This document shows positions 1 to 6,682 of a DNA stretch of 13,990 nt, piece by piece. Each line of letters opens with the position of its first letter. Position 1 is the stretch's first letter. The notes under the pieces were generated by a model, which was not told where the DNA came from, ran no database searches, and saw nothing but the letters and a program-made list of their open reading frames with translations. Origin of the DNA: Bin22 sp034428635 (GTDB lineage: Bacteria; Chloroflexota; Dehalococcoidia; Lucifugimonadales; UBA3495); the NCBI GenBank assembly GCA_034428635.1, contig DAOUHR010000058.1:1-13990 (forward strand), read 5' to 3'. The translations under genes were made by a program, and so were the position numbers.

Positions 1-618
1 CGCTGCGCCGACCCCGAAGCCACCCCGAAGATGATCGCCGAGGTTGACGCCGCCCGGGACGCCGGAGACACCGTAGGCGGCACCGTGGAGGTCATCGCAG
101 ACCACGTGCCCATCGGCTTGGGTTCCCATATCCAATGGGACAAGAAGATAGACGGCCGCATCGCCCAGGCCCTCATGTCCATCAACGCCGTCAAGGACGT
201 CTCCATCGGCCCCGGCTGGGAGGTGGTCAACAAGCGGGGTTCCGAGGTCCACGACGTCATCGAGCCGGTAACCGACCCCGACAATCCCTGGCAGCGCAAG
301 ACCAACCGGGCGGGCGGCACCGAGGGCGGGATGACCGACGGCATGCCCCTGGTGGCCCGTTTCGGCATCAAGCCCATAGCCACCCTGCACAACCCCCTGC
401 CCTCGGTGGACCTGGACACCGGCGAACCGGTGCAGGCCCACTTCGAACGCTCCGACGTCTGCCAGGCTCCCCCGGCCGGGGTAATCGGCGAAGCCATGGT
501 CGCCCTGGTCCTGGCCGACGCCTTCATGGAAAAGTTCGGCGGCGACTCCATCCCCGAAACCCGCCGCAACTACGAAGGCTATATGAAGACGGTGGGGCCG
601 AGAATGGTGTACAGGTAG
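1..618 (+). CDS. aroC: Chorismate synthase, C-terminal part (5' end outside window)
   Basis: Chorismate synthase makes chorismate from 5-enolpyruvylshikimate-3-phosphate, the last step of the shikimate pathway, in the cytoplasm with reduced FMN as cofactor. Frame 1 is open from the first base to a TAG at 616-618. This gives 205 residues, roughly the C-terminal half of a protein usually 360-400 aa long. Family blocks visible in order are RCADPEA at the left edge, GLGSHIQWDKKIDGRIAQA, the FMN/substrate segment NRAGGTEGGMTDGMP, and RSDVCQAPPAGVIGEA followed by KFGGDS near the end. These are signature segments of AroC and no disruption is seen. The nuclease-like gene starts 34 bp downstream on the same strand, but nothing links the two functionally. 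The true start lies upstream of the window; internal ATG codons, such as the one at 31, are not starts. Confidence 0.96.
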   Translation, partial: RCADPEATPKMIAEVDAARDAGDTVGGTVEVIADHVPIGLGSHIQWDKKIDGRIAQALMSINAVKDVSIGPGWEVVNKRGSEVHDVIEPVTDPDNPWQRKTNRAGGTEGGMTDGMPLVARFGIKPIATLHNPLPSVDLDTGEPVQAHFERSDVCQAPPAGVIGEAMVALVLADAFMEKFGGDSIPETRRNYEGYMKTVGPRMVYR

Positions 619-652
619 GCTCTCCTTATCTCGGAATTGCGGAGAAACTTAC

Positions 653-1750
653 ATGGCTATATACAAGATGGTGGGAGATAAAGAGAGGCTGGATAAGGTC
701 GCGCCCACATCCTTCGGCCAGGAAGGGGTCCTGGAACGCTCCGATCTCCAACGCATTCTTCGCGACCAGCCGGAAGTGCTGGAAGAAGGGCTGCTGATAA
801 TTGCAGAAGAATTCGGCAACTGGCAGGATTCCAGCCGTAGAATTGATTTGTTGGCTTTGGATGCCTCTGGACGTTTGGTTGTAATCGAGCTAGAGCGCGG
901 TGACACCGGCGAACACATGGACTTGCAGGCAATCCGATATGCGGCCATGGTTTCAACTATGACTTTGCAGCAGGCTATAGATACGCACCGAGCGTATTTG
1001 GGCAGGCTAGGCTCGGAAGAAGACGCCGAGGAACGAATTAGGGAACATCTCGAAAATAGCGATGATGCTCGTTTTTCTTCCGAAAGGCCGCGCATCATCC
1101 TGGCATCAGAGGGATTCTCCTCGGAATTGACAACTTGTGCTTTGTGGTTGAATGAGTCCGGCTTGGAAGTTACCTGCATCCGAATTCAGCCCCATCGTAG
1201 TGGCGCCGAACTGTTGGTAGAAACCAGCCAAATAATTCCCCTCCCAGAAGCACAGAACTACCTGGTCAGGATCAGGGAGCGTGAAGAGGAACAAGACAGA
1301 GAACGCCAATCGGTTATGGGAAATTTTGTGGAGGGTGGTGCTCTCTTTAAGGGACGAATCGATTCGGTGGACGGAAGTGTTCGACCAATACTTGAAAAAC
1401 TGTATGCCTGGGCCACCTGCCTAGAAAAAGAAAAGGTTGCAGTTCTCAGCACTTACGTTCACAACGACAGATGCAACCTACTGATCGGCCTTCCCATCGG
1501 CAACAATCCCAATTTGGTGAGGGTTGTGAAGCATCGGTCTGTGCTTCGGGTTCAGTGTGGCTATTTGGAACAATTCTCGCCCGAGTCCGCACACTTACTA
1601 CAGGACTTGATCGGCCAACCGATCGTTGGACGAGGAGGCTCGTTTCAAATCAAGCTGGAAAACATTAGAGAAGACCATTTGCAAGCATTTGCCCAGGCAT
1701 ACCGTGAAGCCAACGGCCTCCTTATAGAACGCCCAGCCAGCGGCGAATAA
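653..1750 (+). CDS. PD-(D/E)XK nuclease-like protein (NucS/DUF91-like core) with altered catalytic motif
   Basis: This 365-aa protein has an N-terminal fold typical of the PD-(D/E)XK nuclease superfamily. Residues 63-70 (RIDLLALD) carry the motif aspartate D65. Residues 74-82 (RLVVIELER) carry the second acidic residue E79. Q92-x3-Y96 (QAIRY) matches the QxxxY motif of RecB/NucS-type nucleases. Close relatives that I recall read ELKR at residues 79-82; here it is ELER (codon GAG at 893-895), so the usual lysine is a glutamate. Residues 205-222 are very charged and look like a helical linker. Residues 225-365 are a second domain I do not recognise. The start is supported by GGAG at 641-644, 8 bp upstream of the ATG. 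Codon use is clearly more AT-rich than in the flanking genes, which suggests horizontal acquisition. The role is unknown: a DNA repair or defence nuclease, or a binding-only derivative. Confidence 0.72.
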   Translation: MAIYKMVGDKERLDKVAPTSFGQEGVLERSDLQRILRDQPEVLEEGLLIIAEEFGNWQDSSRRIDLLALDASGRLVVIELERGDTGEHMDLQAIRYAAMVSTMTLQQAIDTHRAYLGRLGSEEDAEERIREHLENSDDARFSSERPRIILASEGFSSELTTCALWLNESGLEVTCIRIQPHRSGAELLVETSQIIPLPEAQNYLVRIREREEEQDRERQSVMGNFVEGGALFKGRIDSVDGSVRPILEKLYAWATCLEKEKVAVLSTYVHNDRCNLLIGLPIGNNPNLVRVVKHRSVLRVQCGYLEQFSPESAHLLQDLIGQPIVGRGGSFQIKLENIREDHLQAFAQAYREANGLLIERPASGE

Positions 1751-1800
1751 ACCATCAATAGTACTCCTCCACCAAGACACTTGCTGACCGGAGGTTTCCC

Positions 1801-3174
1801 ATGAGCGACAAATCTCCCGATTACCTCGATAAACTGGCCCAGTTCGTGGCGGAAACCCGCCTTGAGGACTTGTCTGAAACCACTGTGGCTGCTGGCCGGG
1901 ACGTGGTGCTGGATACTGTTGGCGCCATCCTGGCGGGGAGCAGGCTGGTGGAGAATGGCAACCTGGCGCGTTTGGTTCAGGCTATGAGCGGCGTGGGGCA
2001 CGCCACCATCTTTGGGCACCAGGTTAGACGGATGCAGCCTGTGTTTGCGGCGTTGGTCAACGCCACCGCCGGCGTGGCCCTGGAACTGGACGAAGGCAGC
2101 AGGCTGGGAGGTGGGCATCCTTCCATTCACGTGACGCCCGGGGCCATTGCCGTGGCCGAAGAGGTGGGAGCCACCGGCAGGGCCGCTTTGGAGGCGGTGA
2201 TCGTGGGCTACGAGGTTACGTCGCGCATCGGGACCGGCGTGCAGGCCAGGGCAGAGGTCCACTCCCACGGCACCTGGGGCACTATCGGCGCGGCGGCGGC
2301 CACGGCCAGGCTGCTGGGCTACGATTCCGCGGCCACCCGCCAGGCAATGAACCTGGCCATGTCCATGAGCCCGGCCAACACCTGGGCTCCCTGCCTGGAG
2401 GGGGCTACCATCCGCAACCTCTACCCCGGCCGTTCCGAGTTCCAGGGCATCATGGCCGCCTACCTGGGGCAGTGCGGGTTCACCGCCGTCAACGACGGCC
2501 CCACTGACCTGTACACCACCATCCTGGGCGAAGGATTTGACCCGGAAGCGGTGGTGGCCGGATGGGGAGGGCACGGCCCCACTGGACCGCTGCGGATCGA
2601 GCAGAACTACACCAAGTACCACGCCTGCTGCCTCTATAACCACCCGATTCTGGACGCGGCCCTGGCGCTGCAGCAGCGCGAGGGATTCAGGGCAGAGGCC
2701 GTTAAGCGCATTTACGTTACCGCGCCACCCATAGTGCAGATAATGGCCAACCCGGCGCCGGAGAATATGCTGTCGGCCAAGTTCTCCATACCGTACGCCC
2801 TGGCCGCCGCCCTGGTGGGGGGCGACACCGGCGCCCCGGCGTTCTATGACGAGCGGGTTGGGGATCCGGCGGTACGCTCACTGGCCGAGCGGGTTGAGAT
2901 CACCCCAGATCCGGGCATGAACATGCGCCGGTACGACTATCCGGCGGCGCGGGTGGCAATAACCCTCAACGACGGCCGCACCGTGGAGGGTAGCGCTGGC
3001 GCCCACTACGGCGATAGCCATAACCCCCGGCCCCGGGAGGCCCTGCTGGACAAGTTCCGCTCCCTGGCCGGCGAGAGCCTGGGGGATGAAACGACAGAAC
3101 GGGTGATAACCGCCGTGGGACGGATGGACTCCCTGGGCAGCGTACGGGAGTTGACGGCGCTGCTGGGCGGGTAA
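1801..3174 (+). CDS. MmgE/PrpD family protein
   Basis: This 457-aa protein belongs to the MmgE/PrpD family, which includes 2-methylcitrate dehydratase and cis-aconitate decarboxylase. Its specific substrate cannot be read from the sequence. The length is normal for the family. Visible family blocks are DTVGAILAGS (residues 39-47 region), HPSIHVTPGAIAVAE (106-120), VGYEVTSRIG (135-144), HSHGTWGTIGAAAA (154-167), the YTKYHACCLYNHPILDA segment (270-286), and AKFSIPYALAAALV (326-339). The first ~265 residues correspond to the all-helical domain and the remainder to the alpha/beta domain. GGAGG at 1790-1794, 6 bp before the ATG, supports the start. The gene follows the nuclease-like gene by 50 bp. 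No prpB, prpC or other methylcitrate-cycle gene is present, so a role in propionate catabolism is not supported by context. Confidence 0.93.
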   Translation: MSDKSPDYLDKLAQFVAETRLEDLSETTVAAGRDVVLDTVGAILAGSRLVENGNLARLVQAMSGVGHATIFGHQVRRMQPVFAALVNATAGVALELDEGSRLGGGHPSIHVTPGAIAVAEEVGATGRAALEAVIVGYEVTSRIGTGVQARAEVHSHGTWGTIGAAAATARLLGYDSAATRQAMNLAMSMSPANTWAPCLEGATIRNLYPGRSEFQGIMAAYLGQCGFTAVNDGPTDLYTTILGEGFDPEAVVAGWGGHGPTGPLRIEQNYTKYHACCLYNHPILDAALALQQREGFRAEAVKRIYVTAPPIVQIMANPAPENMLSAKFSIPYALAAALVGGDTGAPAFYDERVGDPAVRSLAERVEITPDPGMNMRRYDYPAARVAITLNDGRTVEGSAGAHYGDSHNPRPREALLDKFRSLAGESLGDETTERVITAVGRMDSLGSVRELTALLGG

Positions 3175-3303
3175 GCGGGCTGTACTCGTCCTGAGTACTT
3201 GCCCAAGGGCGGGGTTCCCGCTTTGGGAGGTCATTGCATATCCCGGCAAATGAGCCGCTGTACGGCAATATTGAGCCTGCCGCCATACCTGTTACGCCCC
3301 TTT

Positions 3304-3375
3304 CTGGATTCCGGTTTTCGCCGGAACGACGGATATACACTGGATTCCGGGGAAAGCCGGAGTGACGGATATAAA
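3304..3375. repeat. 36-bp tandem repeat of REP-like hairpin unit, two copies
   Basis: Units at 3304-3339 and 3340-3375 both begin CTGGATTCCGG and end with GACGGATATA plus two bases. Each contains a small hairpin: TTCCGG paired with CCGGAA in unit 1, TCCGG paired with CCGGA in unit 2. The CTGGATTCCGG...CCGGAAtGACGG class of palindromic element is common between genes in many bacterial genomes. A relative of the same type lies at 13623-13653. Confidence 0.75.
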
Positions 3376-3421
3376 GAGGTCTCGCTTCGCGGGACCTAAG
3401 GGTTGAACACCGGAGATTAAG

Positions 3422-3449
3422 GCGCTCCCCGGATAGTTCCGGGGAGCGC
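3422..3449. terminator. Strong hairpin between convergent genes, likely bidirectional terminator
   Basis: GCGCTCCCCGG (3422-3432) pairs perfectly over 11 bp with CCGGGGAGCGC (3439-3449) around the loop ATAGTT. It lies 40 bp past the stop of the minus-strand solute-binding gene and downstream of the plus-strand MmgE/PrpD gene. Neither side has a long T run (TTCT on plus, CTTAATCT on minus), so intrinsic termination is likely but not textbook. Confidence 0.6.
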
Positions 3450-3489
3450 TTCTGGTTGGCTGGAGTGCAGTCATCGAGGCTGCGGGGCG

Positions 3490-5442
3490 CTATTTGGGGA
3501 AGGCTTCACCACCCAACTGGTCGCGGTGGGGGACGAACTCCAGGTTGGAGGCGATGTCCCTGGCGCAGCAACCGAAGTTCCACAGGTCGATTTCGGCGCC
3601 GACGGGCCAAACCACGTTGATCGCCGCAATGGGGAAGTGGACGGCGTTCTCCAGGATCCACTTGGCAGTCTCACGCTGGATCTCCATCCGTTCCTCGAAT
3701 CTGGGCTCCGCAAACATGGCCTCTACCTGGGCGTCCAGATAGGGGTGCTCCATGCCGCGCATGATCAGGCCCTTGCTGGAGACGCCCTGGTTATAGGCAT
3801 TCAAGGGTTCGTCGGAGGGGCTGTTGTCGTGGGTGTTGTAGCCCTTCCAGGTGCGGTTGACGAAGTGGGGGCGGAAAGCGGTCATGGGCATGCGGTGCTG
3901 GGCGCAGCGCACGTTAATTTCCTCCCACATCACGCAGACCGCCTCACCCACCTTGGGGGTGCCGGGATAGGACCGCTGGGTCAGGGCCATGTCAATCTCA
4001 AAACCGTCGGCATAGCCCGCGGCGGCCAGAAGTTCCCTGGCTTTTTCCACGTCGTACACCGGCTGGGTGTTCCGCATCTCTTCGTCGAAGAACTGCTCGT
4101 AGCCGGTCCACCGCCAGTAAGGATTGTCGGCGTGGCCTTCGCCGTCCAGTACGTTATCAACTATAGATTCGCGGTCAATAGAGATGCGCAGGGCCTCGCG
4201 CACGTCCCTGGCCCGTTTCCAATCTGCCGACTCCACATCGGCAGTGGAGGAATTCCACGGCAGGTCCACGTCCCGTTCGGGAATGCCCTCACGGTCGATG
4301 TACAGCTGGCCGTGCAGGGTAATGTGCAATTCCAGCGCGCCCGCGAAGCGCAAGAACTTCACGCCATCGGCGTCAATCAGGTTTGGAATTGAACCCAGGG
4401 AGGTCTGCATGGTATCCAGTTCGCCAGCCAGAAAGTTGGCGATGCGCGTGGACTCCTCGGCGATCTGGAAGTAATGCAATTCCTGGAAATAGGGCGTCTT
4501 GTGCCAGTGATCGGGCACTGCTTCGGAGATAAACCGCTCGTTGGTGCGGAACTCCACGAACTGCCAGGGGCCGGTGCCGATTCCTTCCAGGGTGGCCTGT
4601 TCTTCACCAACCTCATCGGCGTAGGCCTGGCTGGCCAGGGGGATGAAGTTATTGGCGCCGAACTGCTGGAACCGCCAGATGAAGTCGAAAGCCTGGTGGG
4701 TGCCGGTGTTGATCTCAATGGTCAGGTCGTCTATGAAGGTGACGGTGGTTTCCGTTTCATCGCGCTGGAAGATGCGACGCATGTTAGTCTTGCCGGGGTG
4801 GCGACCCTCGTCCAGCATAATCTGGTTGACAACCCACATAAGGTCGTGCATGTTGGCTGTCCCATAGCCCTTATGGTAGGGAATTCCCTCCTTAAGCTGG
4901 AGGCGCCAGGTTGTCCCGTCGTCGGAAAGGCTCCAGTCTTCAAGGAGATCGTTCTGCAGCACCCTTTCCGGACTCATGCGCCACAGGGCGTCAAAAATTA
5001 CGGGGCTGACGTAGGTAGCCTGGGGAACGGCCATGTTCTTGGGCAGGAACTGGGGAGGCCCCAGGTCCTTGTTGGCTACACGCAGGATGCCGTAGGGAGC
5101 GTCGTCCACGTCTGCGACGGCTTCAGGCTCCACCTTGGCCTCCTGGGGGGCGACGGTAGGCGTTGGAACCACCGCAGGCTGGGGATCAGAAGAACCGCTG
5201 CTGGCAGCAACGCCGGAACTACTGCTTGAAGCCGATGCCGGCGCCTGGGAACCCTGCTGCGGTGCCTGGGAGGGTTCGGACTGTGCCGCCGCGGGAGCGG
5301 CCTGCTGCTGCGCCGGTTGCTGCTGGGCGGCCGGGGCCGAGGCGGGCTCTTCGGAAGCTCCGCAAGCCAAACCCACCAGCAACATAAGCAATACTGCCGG
5401 ATAAACCATAGCCCTGGTCTGGAGTTTCTTGAACATTCTCAC
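3490..5442 (-). CDS. Peptide/nickel-type ABC transporter substrate-binding lipoprotein (SBP family 5)
   Basis: This is a DppA/OppA-like extracellular solute-binding lipoprotein, 650 aa from the GTG at 5442. A basic start (RMFKKLQTR) is followed by a hydrophobic segment ending LLMLLVGLAC, with the lipidated cysteine at residue 27. The lipobox is not canonical (Gly at -3) but is acceptable. Residues ~28-115 are an Ala/Gln/Pro/Ser-rich linker of low complexity, probably a tether. The binding domain follows, from YGILRVANKDLG through VSPVIFDALWRMSPE, a WRLQLKEGIPYHKGYG segment, and a C-terminal WILENAVHFPIAA region, as in SBP_bac_5 proteins. GGAGGAG precedes the GTG by 5 bp; the alternative ATG at 5436 would have a longer 11-bp spacing. 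No permease or ATPase genes are adjacent, so the partner transporter must be elsewhere. The ligand is unknown; oligopeptides, nickel and glycosides are all possible in this family. Confidence 0.92.
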   Translation of the reverse strand: MRMFKKLQTRAMVYPAVLLMLLVGLACGASEEPASAPAAQQQPAQQQAAPAAAQSEPSQAPQQGSQAPASASSSSSGVAASSGSSDPQPAVVPTPTVAPQEAKVEPEAVADVDDAPYGILRVANKDLGPPQFLPKNMAVPQATYVSPVIFDALWRMSPERVLQNDLLEDWSLSDDGTTWRLQLKEGIPYHKGYGTANMHDLMWVVNQIMLDEGRHPGKTNMRRIFQRDETETTVTFIDDLTIEINTGTHQAFDFIWRFQQFGANNFIPLASQAYADEVGEEQATLEGIGTGPWQFVEFRTNERFISEAVPDHWHKTPYFQELHYFQIAEESTRIANFLAGELDTMQTSLGSIPNLIDADGVKFLRFAGALELHITLHGQLYIDREGIPERDVDLPWNSSTADVESADWKRARDVREALRISIDRESIVDNVLDGEGHADNPYWRWTGYEQFFDEEMRNTQPVYDVEKARELLAAAGYADGFEIDMALTQRSYPGTPKVGEAVCVMWEEINVRCAQHRMPMTAFRPHFVNRTWKGYNTHDNSPSDEPLNAYNQGVSSKGLIMRGMEHPYLDAQVEAMFAEPRFEERMEIQRETAKWILENAVHFPIAAINVVWPVGAEIDLWNFGCCARDIASNLEFVPHRDQLGGEAFPK

Positions 5443-5447
5443 AATTA

Positions 5448-5454
5448 CTCCTCC
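5448..5454 (-). promoter_or_regulatory. Shine-Dalgarno site deciding the start of the solute-binding lipoprotein
   Basis: On the minus strand GGAGGAG is followed by TAATT and then GTG AGA ATG. The 5-bp spacing favours the GTG at 5442 over the in-frame ATG at 5436. The two choices differ by only two residues and both keep the lipoprotein signal. Confidence 0.6.
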
Positions 5455-5690
5455 GATAAGAGTTCCACCCGACCGAGAAGAATAAATTTGGTACGAAATC
5501 AGCAAAAAATAGCGCTAAATGCAAAATAGTTAGGCAATCCTTTTACCTGAGTCGTAGCAAAGCGGGTGGGTTATGCCGTCCAAAAGGAGTCTTGGCGACT
5601 ATTAGGGGAACATATACTACACCTACCCAGCTATGTCAATCTGGCTGTCGCCGGCGGGAATGCAGTCAGGTTACTTTGGATTCCTCTTGT

Positions 5691-5816
5691 CCACGAAAGG
5701 GCACGAAGGTTCACGCAGATAGAATTTTTTTAGTTTTCGTCCCATTCTGTCTCATTTTGTCCCATTTTGTCACTCACGCCCGTGGCCTTGGTCCGCAGGA
5801 CGAAGGGGTATTGTCC
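5691..5816 (+). repeat. Composite dispersed repeat, copy A
   Basis: The order of parts is: CCACGAAAGGGC with a 10-bp-spaced second ACGAAGG unit, a T-rich stretch, three 10-bp units of GTCCCATTTT type (5739-5768), a GC-rich spacer, then GGACGAAGGGGTATTGTCC. The same parts in the same order and orientation form copy B at 6507-6629. Identity is patchy (diverged), with the units and the closing GA(C/T)GAAGGGG(T/C)ATTGTCC best conserved. Confidence 0.7.
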
Positions 5817-5883
5817 TTAGGGCGTGTCGTCATATTCAATGTCATTGCTACCAAGGAAGGAACCTCGACCTCAGCCCATCGGG

Positions 5884-5903
5884 GTTCCCGCCTTCGCGGG
5901 AAC
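5884..5903. repeat. REP-like perfect hairpin
   Basis: GTTCCCGC (5884-5891) pairs with GCGGGAAC (5896-5903) around the loop CTTC. The form GGGTTCCCGCCTTCGCGGGA followed by ACGACG is a common class of bacterial intergenic palindrome. It lies in the non-coding stretch and has no T run, so a terminator role is doubtful. Confidence 0.55.
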
Positions 5904-5960
5904 GACGAAAAGGGACGCACGGAGAGTTCTACCTTCAATTTGACGACAGCCCCCAGGCTA

Positions 5961-5987
5961 GGGCAGACACATAGGTCTGCCCCTACG
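5961..5987. repeat. GGGCAGAC hairpin repeat, copy 1
   Basis: GGGCAGAC and GTCTGCCC form a perfect 8-bp stem around the loop ACATAG and are followed by CTACG. Identical 27-bp cores occur at 6638-6664 and 6683-6709, and a 5'-truncated version occurs at 6046-6068. This is a dispersed palindromic element, possibly REP- or MITE-like. Confidence 0.75.
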
Positions 5988-6009
5988 ATGGTCGCCGGTG
6001 GGCCTGGGG

Positions 6010-6036
6010 TCCTTCGACAGGCTCAGGATGAGCGGT
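6010..6036. repeat. Widespread TTCGACAGGCTCAGGATGAG element
   Basis: The sequence CCTTCGACAGGCTCAGGATG followed by AGCGG matches a short interspersed palindromic motif that I recognise from many bacterial genomes (often seen as CTGAGCCTGTCGAAGG on the other strand). A weaker partial match, TTGAGCCTGTCGCGG, is at about 12235-12249. Confidence 0.5.
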
Positions 6037-6045
6037 TGCTGTGTC

Positions 6046-6068
6046 GCAGGTCTGCCCCTACGGTGGGG
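6046..6068. repeat. GGGCAGAC hairpin repeat, truncated copy 2
   Basis: The sequence GCAGGTCTGCCCCTACGG then TGGGG matches the right half of the GGGCAGAC element and its 3' flank. The 3' flank is shared with copy 4 (CTACGGTGGGG). The left arm is missing, so it cannot form the full 8-bp stem. Confidence 0.6.
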
Positions 6069-6087
6069 TTTTGGCGTCGTGCGGGCC

Positions 6088-6483
6088 TTATGACATGGCG
6101 AACCAGCGGGCCCAGAGCAGGGACAGGTCCGGTTTGGGCTTTGGGGCGGGCAGTTCCCGCATGAGCAGGTGGTCGTATTTGCTCTCCCAGGCCCAGGGGA
6201 GCAGGGCCAGCAGCATGCGCCGGGGTTCGGGGATGTCGCCCTGTTCCCTAACCTTGTCCAGGTAGTTGTGCAGATGCATCCAGGTGGTGAGGTGGAAGCC
6301 CTGGTCGGCGATCTTGCGGATTACCTCCAGGGGTTTGGGCGGGTCCTGCTGGTCGGCCACGGCGCGGGCGTAGTCGTGGTGGACCTCTTCGGTGACGCGG
6401 CGCATGCGGTAGATGGTCAGTTGCCGGTGGTACTTGCGCTGGAGGGCGCGGATTTCTCTTCTGATTTCGCTGAGGGTTCTCAT
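6088..6483 (-). CDS. Hypothetical protein, 131 aa
   Basis: I do not recognise this family. The ATG at 6483 is chosen because GGAGA lies 9 bp upstream on the minus strand. Longer readings (start at 6624) would translate the composite repeat, so they are unlikely. The N-terminal ~35 residues (MRTLSEIRREIRALQRKYHR and on) are basic and predicted helical, possibly coiled coil. The middle (PPKPLEVIRKIADQGFHLTT) and a Trp-rich end (LLALLPWAWESKYDHLL) look globular. There is no signal peptide, membrane span or cysteine pair. The gene sits alone between two copies of the composite repeat, with hairpin repeats on both sides. This direction is preferred over the antisense 160-codon frame at 6169-6651 because of its ribosome site and helix-like residue pattern. 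The function is unknown. Confidence 0.6.
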   Translation of the reverse strand: MRTLSEIRREIRALQRKYHRQLTIYRMRRVTEEVHHDYARAVADQQDPPKPLEVIRKIADQGFHLTTWMHLHNYLDKVREQGDIPEPRRMLLALLPWAWESKYDHLLMRELPAPKPKPDLSLLWARWFAMS

Positions 6484-6506
6484 GGTTGTCTGTCTCCTTT
6501 TTTCTT

Positions 6507-6629
6507 CCACGAAGGGACACGAAGGGACACGAAGGTGGGATTTTTTGAAAAGTGTCCCGTTTTGTGCCATTTTGTACCGTTTTTGCCTTTTCTCCGGGGC
6601 TGGTACCGGAGGATGAAGGGGCATTGTCC
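6507..6629 (+). repeat. Composite dispersed repeat, copy B
   Basis: It contains three 10-bp units of ACGAAGGGAC type (6509-6538), a T-rich stretch, and three 10-bp units GTCCCGTTTT, GTGCCATTTT, GTACCGTTTT (6554-6583). A GC-rich spacer and GGATGAAGGGGCATTGTCC follow. It is the better-preserved partner of copy A at 5691-5816. It lies immediately upstream of the ribosome site of the 131-aa gene, so it is probably in that gene's leader or promoter region. Confidence 0.72.
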
Positions 6630-6637
6630 CTCGACCA

Positions 6638-6664
6638 GGGCAGACACATAGGTCTGCCCCTACG
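6638..6664. repeat. GGGCAGAC hairpin repeat, copy 3
   Basis: The 8-bp stem, ACATAG loop and CTACG flank are identical to copy 1, including the next bases ACGAT. It starts 9 bp after composite repeat copy B. Confidence 0.75.
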
Positions 6665-6682
6665 ATTGCGGCGGTTGGGCCT

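Larger units (their letters stand above)
3175..3489. other. Convergent intergenic region with hairpins and a tandem repeat
   Basis: This 315-bp stretch separates two convergent genes and I see no credible ORF in it. It holds a small hairpin just after the MmgE/PrpD stop (GTACTC at 3182-3187 paired with GAGTAC at 3193-3198). Next comes a larger imperfect hairpin from CCCAAGGGCGGG to CCCGCTTTGGG at about 3203-3228. A two-unit 36-bp tandem repeat and a strong GC-rich hairpin follow and are listed separately. All are plausible transcript-end structures. Confidence 0.6.
5443..6087. other. Repeat-rich intergenic region upstream of the lipoprotein gene
   Basis: This 645-bp stretch contains no gene I can support; the 190-codon plus-strand reading frame at 5592-6164 runs through repeats and has no family features. 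From the lipoprotein side it holds a weak promoter candidate for the minus strand (TTGCTG at 5500-5505, TATTCT at 5479-5484, 15-bp gap). It then holds composite repeat copy A (5691-5816), a GTTCCCGC hairpin (5884-5903), a GGGCAGAC hairpin (5961-5987), a widespread TTCGACAGGCTCAGGATGAG element (6013-6032), and a partial GGGCAGAC-type copy (6046-6068). Confidence 0.6.

Noticed and set aside
1645..2643. 332-codon minus-strand reading frame
   Set aside because: It is antisense to the MmgE/PrpD and nuclease-like genes. Its composition is low in hydrophobic blocks typical of real proteins, and the sense strand has clear family motifs.
3526..5229. Long plus-strand reading frames of 288 and 251 codons
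   Set aside because: They are shadows of the solute-binding lipoprotein gene, which has unmistakable family features on the minus strand.
5592..6164. 190-codon plus-strand reading frame in the intergenic region
   Set aside because: It is built from composite and hairpin repeats, has no ribosome site or family motif, and overlaps the 131-aa gene end.
6169..6651. 160-codon plus-strand reading frame
   Set aside because: It is antisense to the 131-aa gene and runs through repeat copy B. The minus-strand gene has a ribosome site and more protein-like composition.
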